Of a stretch of DNA of 64,000 nt, positions 50,175-58,476 are shown in pieces; positions within the stretch are counted from its first letter, which is position 1, and every line of letters starts with the position of its first letter. The stretch comes from Devosia salina. Its GTDB lineage: Bacteria; Pseudomonadota; Alphaproteobacteria; Rhizobiales; Devosiaceae. The stretch is taken from the NCBI RefSeq assembly GCF_019504385.1, contig NZ_CP080590.1:1840001-1904000 (forward strand). The letters run 5' to 3'. A program made the position numbers and the translations under genes. The notes under the pieces were generated by a model, which searched no databases, was not told the DNA's origin, and saw nothing but the letters and a program-made list of their open reading frames with translations.

Positions 50175-51109
50175 TTCGGGGCCTTCGGCTTGCGTGGGGC
50201 AGATTTGGGCCGCGCTTGCGATCGGCTCGCCGGGCCTGACCTGGGGCGCGATCTGCCCGGGCTTGCCGCCGGCGCGGGAGTAGGTGCGGATTTGCCCCCC
50301 AGCGCCGCAATCGCGGCCTCCGACGACACCGAACCGGTATCTCCGGTAAAGGGCGTGAACTCGGCCTTGTGCGCCTTGGCCCCAGCCAGCCGCAGTTTGC
50401 GGTTCTTGGCAAAGATGTTGACGGCCTCGACCAGCACCGAGAACGCCATGGCCGAATAGATATAGCCCTTGGGAATGTGGAAGCCGAGGCCGTCGGCCAC
50501 CAGCGTCACGCCGATCAGCAGCAGGAAGGCCAGGGCCAGCATCTTGGTCGTGGGGTGATCGGCCACGAACTTGGCGATCGGCCCCGAGGCGAAGAACATC
50601 ACCGCCACTGCCACCAGTACCGCTGCGATCATCACGATCACCTGGTCGGCCGGAACCATGCCGACCGCTGTGATGATCGAATCGATGGAAAACACCATGT
50701 CGATCAGCACGATCTGAACCAGAATGGCTTGCAGGCTCGCTTTGGCCGCCTCGACCAGCCCCACCTCATGCGGCTCTTCGATGGCGGCATGCATTTCGTG
50801 CGTCGCCTTGTAGACGAGGAAGCCGCCACCCGCGATCAGGATGATGTCCTTCCATGAGAAGCCATGCCCGAACGCCTCGAACACGGGCTCCTTGAGCTGC
50901 ACGATCACGCTGATCAGCAGGAGCAGGATGATGCGGAACACCAGCGCCAGGCCGATGCCGAGCTTGCGGGCGAACTCGGCCTGCTCCCGCGGCAGCCGCG
51001 ACACCAGCACGGAAATGAACACGATATTGTCGATGCCCAGCACGATCTCCATGACCGTCAGGGTGGCAAAGGCAATCCACACATTCGGATCAGCCAGCAG
51101 TTCAAGCAT
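50171..51109 (-). CDS. TerC-family membrane protein
   Basis: A 312-aa protein with seven helices over residues 1-about 245. LTVMEIVLGIDNIVFISVLV and IVLIDMVFSIDSIITAVGMV show the twin acidic, asparagine/serine motifs that bind metal ions in the membrane. TerC proteins export manganese or load exoenzymes. The last 70 residues are a Pro/Ser/Arg/Lys-rich tail (ASPGRSRPRSGPASRS...), longer than normal, probably cytoplasmic and disordered. The last bases overlap the qor start. Confidence 0.93.
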   Translation of the reverse strand: MLELLADPNVWIAFATLTVMEIVLGIDNIVFISVLVSRLPREQAEFARKLGIGLALVFRIILLLLISVIVQLKEPVFEAFGHGFSWKDIILIAGGGFLVYKATHEMHAAIEEPHEVGLVEAAKASLQAILVQIVLIDMVFSIDSIITAVGMVPADQVIVMIAAVLVAVAVMFFASGPIAKFVADHPTTKMLALAFLLLIGVTLVADGLGFHIPKGYIYSAMAFSVLVEAVNIFAKNRKLRLAGAKAHKAEFTPFTGDTGSVSSEAAIAALGGKSAPTPAPAASPGRSRPRSGPASRSQARPKSAPRKPKAPK

Positions 51110-51297
51110 CGAGCGCTCCGTTCTACGAGTCGGCGGGTTGGGACAATCTAGAGAGGCTATGCTGTGCGGTGAAGGGCGCGCATGCAGTTTTTCCGCCCCT
51201 GCGTCAACAAAGCGAATGACCTTCTTTCCGCGGCGCTGGTATCGCCTCGATGCCCGGTGCTAGGCTGAGGTTTCGTTCTGTTTGCGAGTTCAAGTCC

Positions 51298-51750
51298 ATG
51301 GAATCCTTCTCTCCCCTCACCGCCGCCTTGGGAGGCATTCTGATTGGCCTGGCCTCGGCCGTATTATGGCTAGGCAATGGTCGCATTGCCGGCATCTCTG
51401 GTATCTTCGGTCAATTGCTGCCGCCGGCGCAGACGGTCGTCTGGCGACTGGTGTTCCTGGTGGCCCTGGTGGCGGCCACTGCCTTGACCGCGCTTGCCTT
51501 CCCGCAGATCGGGGTTGGGGGAGTGGAACCTGCCCAGCTTGCAGCGCCACCCGCGGCGTGGTCCGTTCCCACGCCCATCTGGCTGATCGCCGCGGGCCTG
51601 CTGACCGGCTTCGGCACCAAGATCGGCAATGGCTGCACATCCGGCCACGGCGTTTGTGGTTTGGCGCGACTGTCATTCCGCTCGCTGGTGGCGGTTGCCG
51701 TCTTCTTTTCCGTGGCCATTCTGACGGTCACTCTTACAGGAATAGTCTGA
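51298..51750 (+). CDS. YeeE/YedE-type transporter, first half (second locus)
   Basis: A 150-aa membrane protein; NGCTSGHGVCGLARLSFRSL is the cysteine-bearing motif of the family. It resembles the gene at 22302-22730 but has diverged and is not in a BigR-type setting. Start at ATG 51298; ATG 51250 would add 16 residues without similarity. Stop overlaps the next start (TGATG). Confidence 0.88.
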   Translation: MESFSPLTAALGGILIGLASAVLWLGNGRIAGISGIFGQLLPPAQTVVWRLVFLVALVAATALTALAFPQIGVGGVEPAQLAAPPAAWSVPTPIWLIAAGLLTGFGTKIGNGCTSGHGVCGLARLSFRSLVAVAVFFSVAILTVTLTGIV

Positions 51751-52223
51751 TGGCTGTGCTTCGCCTGCCCTACCTCGCCACGGCCGCAGTCAGCGGCGCC
51801 CTGTTCGGCGCTGGCCTCTACGTTTCGCAGATGGTCGACCCGCTCAAGGTGCTGCGCTTTCTCGATTTCACCGCCATTCCTTCTGGCGGCTGGGACCCGA
51901 GCCTGGCCTTCGTCATCGTCCCCGCCATTCTGGTCATGTTCGTTGCCGTGAGAATTGGCCGCGGTCGATCCGCTCCGCTGTTCGACAAGGAGTTCCACGA
52001 GCCAGAATACAGGAAGATTGACAGGCGTCTGGTCGGAGGTGCTGCGCTATTCGGCATCGGCTGGGGCATGTCGGGCATTTGCCCCGGTCCCGCTGTCTCA
52101 CTGATCGCCTTCCAGCCGGATGGCCTGTGGATTTTCCTTGCCGCCATGTTCGCCGGCTCTCTGGCGGGTAGCGCTATCCTTCCCACTGGCCATCAGCGCC
52201 GCCTTGCGGATGCTGCCTCATGA
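51750..52223 (+). CDS. YeeE/YedE-type transporter, second half (DUF6691, second locus)
   Basis: A 157-aa membrane protein with GIGWGMSGICPGPAVSLIAF, the partner motif of the first half, and the start MAVLRLPYLATAAVSGALFG. Together with the previous gene it should form a sulfur-compound importer or export channel. It overlaps the FAD hydroxylase start by 4 nt, so all three genes share a transcript. Confidence 0.88.
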   Translation: MAVLRLPYLATAAVSGALFGAGLYVSQMVDPLKVLRFLDFTAIPSGGWDPSLAFVIVPAILVMFVAVRIGRGRSAPLFDKEFHEPEYRKIDRRLVGGAALFGIGWGMSGICPGPAVSLIAFQPDGLWIFLAAMFAGSLAGSAILPTGHQRRLADAAS

Positions 52224-53380
52224 ACCAGGACGCCGATGTCATCGTCACGGGCGGAGGGTTGGCCGGACTGGCGGCGGCCGTCAGTCTGGCTCGCGCGGGC
52301 CTGTCCGTCATCCACCTGGCCCCGGCAGCGCCGCCAGACCGGCGCACTTCGGCCCTGATGATGCCCAGTGTCGAATTCCTCCGCAGAACGGGGCTCATCG
52401 GCGACCCCGCTGAAATCGGAGAGGCGCTGGTCGCCATCCGGATCATCGACGCCACGCCGCGGCTGATCCGGGCACCCGAAACGCTGTTCGACGCCCGCGA
52501 GATTGGCCTCCCCGCGTTTGGCTGGAACTTCGCCAATGCACGCTTGCTTGCGCTGTTCCATTCTGCCGCCCCTGATAGCGGCCTCGACACGCGTAACCTT
52601 GCTGTCACTGATTATCGGCGGGAAGGCGATCTCGGAACAGTCACCCTCGAAGATGGTACGCGCCTGCGGGCGCCCCTGGTGGTCGGCGCCGACGGCAAGA
52701 AGTCTCTTATCCGCGCAGCGGCCGGCATCACGCCCCGCGAACACCGGTTCGACGAGGCGGCCCTGGTATGTGACCTCGAGCTCGATCGTTCTGTTGGCGG
52801 CACCTCGATCGAGTTCCACTATCCCCACGGCCCCTTCACGCTTGTCCCCGCCGGCGGCAACCGGGCCAACCTGGTCTGGATCGATGAAGAACACCTGCTC
52901 CGCCAGGTTCAGGCGGAAGGACCCGAAGCATTGCGCGCCGCGTTGCTGGAGCGCTCTCAAAGGCTGTTCGGCAATATTTCGCTGGCCTCGCCCAGCTTTG
53001 TCTTTCCCCTGTCGACGCTCACCGTCGACACCGCCGGCCGGGATGGGGTCGCCCTGGTTGGGGAATCCGCCCATGCCTTTCCGCCGATCGGCGCACAGGG
53101 TCTGAACCTGGGCCTTCGGGACGTGGCGGACCTGCTGGCGGCGGTAGAGGCCACCGACAGGAGCGCCCCCGACTGGGGCATCGCAGCCAGCGCCGAATAT
53201 GCTCGACGCCGATCAGGCGACCTCGCCCGCACTGGCGGCATGGTGGATACGCTATTCCGATCGCTGCTCGCCGGCATGATCCCCAGCCAGGCATTGCGGG
53301 CCGGGGGTCTCTGGGCGCTCAAGCTGTTGCCGCCCCTGCGCCGACAGGCTTTCGCCCTGGGCATGGGTGCGCACGACTAG
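52220..53380 (+). CDS. UbiH/UbiF-family FAD-dependent hydroxylase
   Basis: A 386-aa flavoprotein monooxygenase. FAD-binding VIVTGGGLAGLAAAVSLARA (8-27), the DG motif VVGADGKKSLIR, and GESAHAFPPIGAQGLNLGLR (GD-type flavin motif) near residue 280. The family hydroxylates ubiquinone precursors; UbiH, UbiF and UbiL cannot be told apart here. It is translationally coupled to the YeeE/YedE pair, which is odd for a ubiquinone gene. A terminator follows at 53396. Confidence 0.88.
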   Translation: MNQDADVIVTGGGLAGLAAAVSLARAGLSVIHLAPAAPPDRRTSALMMPSVEFLRRTGLIGDPAEIGEALVAIRIIDATPRLIRAPETLFDAREIGLPAFGWNFANARLLALFHSAAPDSGLDTRNLAVTDYRREGDLGTVTLEDGTRLRAPLVVGADGKKSLIRAAAGITPREHRFDEAALVCDLELDRSVGGTSIEFHYPHGPFTLVPAGGNRANLVWIDEEHLLRQVQAEGPEALRAALLERSQRLFGNISLASPSFVFPLSTLTVDTAGRDGVALVGESAHAFPPIGAQGLNLGLRDVADLLAAVEATDRSAPDWGIAASAEYARRRSGDLARTGGMVDTLFRSLLAGMIPSQALRAGGLWALKLLPPLRRQAFALGMGAHD

Positions 53381-53395
53381 CCTGAGACAAAAAGA

Positions 53396-53419
53396 AAGGG
53401 CGCGGTTTCCCGCGCCCTT
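53396..53419. terminator. Bidirectional intrinsic terminator
   Basis: AAGGGCGCGG and CCGCGCCCTT form a 10-bp stem around TTTC. On the minus strand the stem is followed by TCTTTTTG, a good T-run for the IalB-family gene; on the plus strand it is 16 nt after the hydroxylase stop. Confidence 0.8.
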
Positions 53420-53440
53420 CTCGAATTCGTTTCGGCCCGA

Positions 53441-54169
53441 CTATTGAGCCGGCGCTTCCTCGGCCGGAGCATTTTCCGGCGCCGGCGCGGCACCTTCTTC
53501 ACCCGACAGCTCCTGGCGAAGTTGCTCGGCACGGTCCTGCAACACCTGCTCAAGCGCGTTCTGTCCCGATTCCTGCTGCTGCAGCTGCTCGAAGGTCAGT
53601 GCGGCATCGCTATCATAGGTGGCGGTGAAGCCGGCCAGGTCGATCTCGATGGCCAGGTCCTGGTTCTGCCGGTTCTTGGCGGTCAGCGTCAGCTTGTTCC
53701 CGGCCTTGAGCGAGTTGATGTACTGCTCGTTGATCACCAGCTGGGTCGAGCAGGACTGCTGGTCGCACAGCATGTAGGGCACGCGGATGGGCTTGGAATT
53801 GTCGATCTGCCAGGTCAGGCCGAAGGGCAGCAATACCCCAAGCGGCACGGCGGCAACGGCAAGCAGGCGGCTTTCCTGGCCGGGATCGTCCCGCAGCAGG
53901 AACGAGCCGAGGAACTGGCCATTGGCCAGGATGACCTGGCGCATGAGGCAGGCCTTCTGCCCGTCGGGGAGCGGATCGCAAACCTTAAGCCAGTTCTGCG
54001 ATGCCAGGTCATCGACGGCGGCAGCGACCTCTTCGGTCGCATTGCCCTCCGCCGGCGCTTCAGCAGCGGGCGCATCGGTCGAGGTCGCGTCCTGCGCAAA
54101 TGCAGACAGCGGGGACAGCATGAGTGCGGCCACCGCGATTCCGGCGACGAGGGGTTTCCTGAAGATCAT
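53441..54169 (-). CDS. Invasion-associated locus B (IalB) family protein
   Basis: A 242-aa exported protein: signal peptide to SAFAQ (about residue 26), an acidic Ala/Pro/Glu linker, then the IalB domain with WLKVCDPLPDGQKACLMRQV, LLPFGLTWQIDNSKPIRVPY and MLCDQQSCSTQLVINEQYI. Conserved cysteines may form disulfides. The C-terminus is rich in Gln, Glu, Ala and Pro. First recognised in Bartonella, but common in free-living Hyphomicrobiales. Start at ATG 54169; a longer frame is open to 54280. Confidence 0.9.
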   Translation of the reverse strand: MIFRKPLVAGIAVAALMLSPLSAFAQDATSTDAPAAEAPAEGNATEEVAAAVDDLASQNWLKVCDPLPDGQKACLMRQVILANGQFLGSFLLRDDPGQESRLLAVAAVPLGVLLPFGLTWQIDNSKPIRVPYMLCDQQSCSTQLVINEQYINSLKAGNKLTLTAKNRQNQDLAIEIDLAGFTATYDSDAALTFEQLQQQESGQNALEQVLQDRAEQLRQELSGEEGAAPAPENAPAEEAPAQ

Positions 54170-54314
54170 AGAATATCCTTGCCTTCCTTGGCGGTCCCGG
54201 CGGTTCCACACCGCCTTGAAATTCGAACTGCCCTTCAAGGGCGCAAATCGGGCAATAACATGACCGATAGCCCTTGCCAAAACATTATGCGCGGGCGTGG
54301 TAACCGGGGCACGC

Positions 54315-57300
54315 TCAGACCCCGGTTTCTGCCAGTTTTGCGAGCTTTGAGAGGATTGCCGCTGCCCCCTTGAGACGCTGTTCGGCCGTGGGCCAATTGC
54401 GCGCGAACACGAGTTTCTGATCGGGCTTGATGCGCACCTGGTTGGAAAGATCGCTCACCATCCGCACCAGCCCTGCGGGATTGGGGAATTCGTTGTTCCG
54501 CAGGGTAATGACAGCCCCCTTGGGGCCGGCATCGACCTTCTCGACATTGGCCTGCCGGCAGAGCGATTTAACCAGGATCACCTTGAGTAGCGCCTCGACC
54601 TCCTCGGGCAGTGGTCCGAACCGATCGATCAGCTCCGCGCCAGCGGCGTCGATGTCGCGGATATCGGTGAGGTCGCCCAGCTTGCGATAGAGCTGCATGC
54701 GCAACTGAAGGTCAGGCACATAGTGCTCGGGAATCATCACCGGCATGCCCAGCGAGATCTGCGGGCTCCACTCGTTGCGGTCCTCGTACTCTTCCTCGCC
54801 CGATTTGAGGTTGGCAACCGCCTCCTCCAGCATGGCCTGGTAGAGTTCGTAGCCCACTTCGCGGATATGGCCCGACTGCTCGTCGCCCAGCAGATTGCCG
54901 GCGCCGCGAATGTCGAGATCGTGGCTGGCGAGCTGGAAGCCCGCCCCCAGGCTCTCGAGTGATTGCAGCACACCCAGCCGCCGCTCGGCCGTATCGGTCA
55001 GCTTGCGGTCCGGCGGCACCGTGAACAGCGCATAGGCACGCTGCTTGGCCCGACCAATGCGGCCGCGGATCTGATAGAGCTGCGCCAGCCCGAACTGGTC
55101 CGCGCGATGCACGATCAGCGTATTGGCGTTCGGAATGTCGAGGCCGGATTCAACGATGGTCGTCGCCAGCAACACGTCGAACTTGTTGTCGTAGAAGGCA
55201 TTCATGATGTCGTCGAGTTCACCCGGCGGCATCTGGCCATTGGCAACCACGAATGACACTTCCGGCACCTGCTGCCGCAAGAACTCGGCAATGTCCGGTT
55301 GGTCCTTGATCCGCGGCACGACGTAGAAGCTTTGTCCGCCACGATATTTTTCGCGCAACAGCGCCTCGCGGATCGAGAGCGGGTCAAACGGCGAAATGAA
55401 GGTTCGGATCGCCAGTCGATCCACCGGCGGCGTCGCCAGCAGTGACAGATCCCGCACCCCAGTCAGCGCCAGCTGCAGTGTGCGCGGGATCGGCGTCGCC
55501 GTCAGCGTCAGCACATGCACATTGGCCTTAAGTTCTTTCAGGCGCTCCTTGTGACCCACGCCGAAATGCTGCTCCTCGTCGATGATCAGCAGCCCCAGAT
55601 CCTTGAACTTGATGGATTTGCTCAGCAGGGCATGCGTGCCCACCACAATGTCCACCTGCCCGTCGGCCAGCCCGTCCTTGGTGGCCTTGAGCTCATTGGC
55701 GGGTACCATGCGCGAAGCATGGCGCACCCGCACGGGCAGCCCCTGGAAGCGCTCAGAGAACGTCTTGAAGTGCTGCCGCGCCAGCAGCGTCGTCGGCACG
55801 ACAACCGCCACCTGCTTGCCGCTGAGCGCCACGGCGAAGGCCGCTCGCAGCGCCACTTCGGTCTTGCCAAAGCCCACGTCACCGCAGACGAGCCGATCCA
55901 TGACCTTGCCCGAGGAAATGTCGTCGAAGACCGCCTCGATGGCATTCAATTGGTCCTCGGTTTCTTCATAGGGGAAGCGCGCCGCGAACTCGTCATAAGC
56001 GCCGGCATTGATATCCACCACATCGGCCTTGGTCAGCAGGCGCTGTGCCGCCAGCTTGATGAGCTGCTCCGCCATCTCGCGGATGCGCTTCTTGAGCTTA
56101 CCCTTCTTGGCCTGCCAGGCGACACCGCCCAGCTTGTCCAGCGCCACGGACGCATCGTCCGAGCCATAGCGGGTCAGCAGTTCGATGTTTTCGACCGGCA
56201 GATAGAGCTTGGTGTCGCCGGCATATTGCAGCTCGACGCATTCATGTGGCGCCCCGCCCGCCTCGATCACCTTGAGCCCGATGAACCGGCCAATGCCGTG
56301 GTCGACATGCACGACAAGGTCGCCGGCAGAAAGGCTCGCTGCCTCCGTCAGGGCGTCCGAGGCCTTCTTCTTGCGCTGCGGCCTGAGGATGCGCTCGCCC
56401 AGAATGTCCTGTTCGGACAGAACGAGCAGATACTTGGTCTCGAACCCGGTCTCGAGTGGCAACACGACCAGTGACGTCGTCGCGGCACTCGTGGTCTCCG
56501 CATCGCGCCAGTTTTCGGCCAGGCGCGGATTGGTGAGGCCATGGTCCTTGAGAACCTGGGCCATGCGATCGCGCGTCCCCGCGCTCCAACAGGCGATGAT
56601 GGCCCGGCGACCATTGCGACGCTCCGCCAGCAATCTGTCCACGACCGCCTGGAACAGGTTGACGTCCGATGCCGCACGCTCGGCGGCAAAGCTGGGTGCG
56701 ATATGCCCGCCCGCATCGTCGCTACCGTCCGCAGTGGGCGAAAGAAATTGCGAGAACTGGATGACCGAGGCACCGGCAAGCGCCGTCGGCGTGGCGTCCA
56801 GGTCATAAAGCAGTTCCGGCCTGATGGGCTTATAGGGTGCCCCCGCCCCGGCAACCTTCGGCGCCAGGCGCGCAGCCTCTCGCGCCTCGTAGTAATCTCG
56901 CACCTGTTCGGCGCGTTCGACAAAGGCCTCGCCCACCTGGTCGTCGAACACGAATGGCGCATCGCCCACATAGTCCGCCAGCCGGTCCATGTGATCGTAG
57001 AAGAACGGCAGCCAGTGCTCCGTGCCCGAATATCGGGAGCCGCCGCTCACGGATGCATAGAGCGTATCGTCAACGGTATTGCCGCCGAACGCAGCGGTGT
57101 AATTCTGCCGGAACCGCCGGATGGTTTCTTCATTGAGCACCACTTCGCTCATCGGCGTCAGGTCGATGCGCTTGAGCGTGCCGGTCGTGCGCTGGCTGTC
57201 CGGATCGAAAGTTCGGATCGATTCGAGCTGGCTGCCGAAAAAGTCGAACCGCAGCGGGGCATCCGAGCCGGCCGGGAAAAGGTCGACCAGTCCGCCGCGC

Positions 57301-57803
57301 ACGGCGAACTCTCCGCTCTCGCGCACCGTCGGCACCCGCAAATAGCCGTTGTTTGCAGCCCAGGCGATCAGCTTGTCGCTATCCACCATCCGGCCGACCG
57401 CAGCCGAAAAGCTCATGGTCTCGACCAGGTCGCGCGGGGGCAGCTTCTGGATCAGCGCATTGACCGCAGTCAGTACCACCGCACCCTTGGCCCCACTGGT
57501 CAGCGCCGCCAGCGCGTTCATCCGCGCGGCAATGGTCACCGTGTTTGGCGAAACCCGGTCATAGGGCAGGCAGTCCCAGGCTGGCAGCGTGAGGATGGTG
57601 TGGCCCGGCAGAATCGCCCCCAGCACCTCTGCCATGCGCTGCATGCGCCGCCCGTCCCGCGCCACAAAGACGAGGCTCGCCGCGTCGTCTGGCGCGTCTT
57701 TGAGACGTCGCTCGACCAGTTGCGCCAGCACCATGGGCTGCATGCCGTCCGGCACATTGGAAATTGTGCGGAGCGACGGTTTCACGCCGGACATTTCGTT
57801 CAT
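54315..57803 (-). CDS. mfd: Transcription-repair coupling factor Mfd
   Basis: An 1162-aa ATPase that removes stalled RNA polymerase at DNA damage and recruits UvrA. Order: UvrB-like N-terminal region, RNA-polymerase-interacting domain (DLVVHVDHGIGRFIGLKVIE), RecG-like helicase with Walker A GDVGFGKTEVALRA and DEEQHFGVGHKE, then TRCF C-terminal domain. ATG 57803 (MNEMSGVKPSLRTIS) overlaps the sdhE stop; MSGVKPS at 57794 is also possible. The length is normal. Confidence 0.97.
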   Translation of the reverse strand: MNEMSGVKPSLRTISNVPDGMQPMVLAQLVERRLKDAPDDAASLVFVARDGRRMQRMAEVLGAILPGHTILTLPAWDCLPYDRVSPNTVTIAARMNALAALTSGAKGAVVLTAVNALIQKLPPRDLVETMSFSAAVGRMVDSDKLIAWAANNGYLRVPTVRESGEFAVRGGLVDLFPAGSDAPLRFDFFGSQLESIRTFDPDSQRTTGTLKRIDLTPMSEVVLNEETIRRFRQNYTAAFGGNTVDDTLYASVSGGSRYSGTEHWLPFFYDHMDRLADYVGDAPFVFDDQVGEAFVERAEQVRDYYEAREAARLAPKVAGAGAPYKPIRPELLYDLDATPTALAGASVIQFSQFLSPTADGSDDAGGHIAPSFAAERAASDVNLFQAVVDRLLAERRNGRRAIIACWSAGTRDRMAQVLKDHGLTNPRLAENWRDAETTSAATTSLVVLPLETGFETKYLLVLSEQDILGERILRPQRKKKASDALTEAASLSAGDLVVHVDHGIGRFIGLKVIEAGGAPHECVELQYAGDTKLYLPVENIELLTRYGSDDASVALDKLGGVAWQAKKGKLKKRIREMAEQLIKLAAQRLLTKADVVDINAGAYDEFAARFPYEETEDQLNAIEAVFDDISSGKVMDRLVCGDVGFGKTEVALRAAFAVALSGKQVAVVVPTTLLARQHFKTFSERFQGLPVRVRHASRMVPANELKATKDGLADGQVDIVVGTHALLSKSIKFKDLGLLIIDEEQHFGVGHKERLKELKANVHVLTLTATPIPRTLQLALTGVRDLSLLATPPVDRLAIRTFISPFDPLSIREALLREKYRGGQSFYVVPRIKDQPDIAEFLRQQVPEVSFVVANGQMPPGELDDIMNAFYDNKFDVLLATTIVESGLDIPNANTLIVHRADQFGLAQLYQIRGRIGRAKQRAYALFTVPPDRKLTDTAERRLGVLQSLESLGAGFQLASHDLDIRGAGNLLGDEQSGHIREVGYELYQAMLEEAVANLKSGEEEYEDRNEWSPQISLGMPVMIPEHYVPDLQLRMQLYRKLGDLTDIRDIDAAGAELIDRFGPLPEEVEALLKVILVKSLCRQANVEKVDAGPKGAVITLRNNEFPNPAGLVRMVSDLSNQVRIKPDQKLVFARNWPTAEQRLKGAAAILSKLAKLAETGV

Positions 57804-58090
57804 TTTCCGACCCGGGCCTGATGGTCGGCGATCACCAGGTCGAGAAACACCCGATCGACATGCGCCGGTGGCTCCTCCTGGCGCATCACCCATTTGAGCA
57901 AGGGCGGGTCTTCCTCATTCATCAGCGCTTCGAGCCGGTCGAGTTCGGGGGCGCCATAGCCCTCGATATTGGCATCGGCGAACGGCCCCAGAATCAGGTC
58001 CATCTCCTTGGTGCCTCGATGCCAGGCGCGGTACCGCAGGCGCTTGCGCCGAATAGCAATGTCTTCACCGGCCGCCATTTGGACACCCAT
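57800..58090 (-). CDS. sdhE: Succinate dehydrogenase assembly factor SdhE
   Basis: A 96-aa FAD assembly factor (DUF339). RRKRLRYRAWHRGTKEMDLI keeps the RGxxE motif (HRGTKEMD) needed for flavinylation of SdhA. Start at ATG 58090 (MGVQMAAGED) or 58078 (MAAGEDIAIRR). Overlaps mfd by 4 nt, as is usual in alphaproteobacteria. Confidence 0.93.
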   Translation of the reverse strand: MGVQMAAGEDIAIRRKRLRYRAWHRGTKEMDLILGPFADANIEGYGAPELDRLEALMNEEDPPLLKWVMRQEEPPAHVDRVFLDLVIADHQARVGK

Positions 58091-58170
58091 GATTGCAATT
58101 TGTTCTCGATTTGGACATGTCTCTTACGCGGAACGATGGGCTTTGTCAGCCCTTGAGAGCGGTCCGCGAA

Positions 58171-58329
58171 CTAGGCAATCAGGGTCATGAAAAGCCAGAT
58201 CAAGGCGATCACGGGCACCCAGGCGAGGACCCCAAGCAAGACGACAACCAGAAGACGCCGTCCCGCCAGCCAGCTTACGACGGCTTGTGGAATACCGATT
58301 GCCAGCAAAAAGGTGTAGACGCGGTCCAT
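58171..58329 (-). CDS. 52-aa membrane peptide between sdhE and recG
   Basis: A 52-aa ORF, MDRVYTFLLAIGIPQAVVSW then LAGRRLLVVVLLGVLAWVPV, with two hydrophobic segments and an internal RR. GGAGGC stands 3-8 nt before the ATG. It ends 80 nt before sdhE on the same strand and is divergent from recG. Too short for most gene callers; a small stress or membrane protein is likely, but no family is recognised. Confidence 0.6.
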   Translation of the reverse strand: MDRVYTFLLAIGIPQAVVSWLAGRRLLVVVLLGVLAWVPVIALIWLFMTLIA

Positions 58330-58476
58330 GATGCCTCCTGAACCGCATAAGTCGACCTCCGGCTTAACTTGTTCTTGTCCTAGAACAAGAAATTGTAGCT
58401 ATTTTCCCTTGTTCCCCATTGTCCACACCCAAGGGGGCTAAACGCCCGATCCTTGAATTTCTTGCCAGGTTGAACC

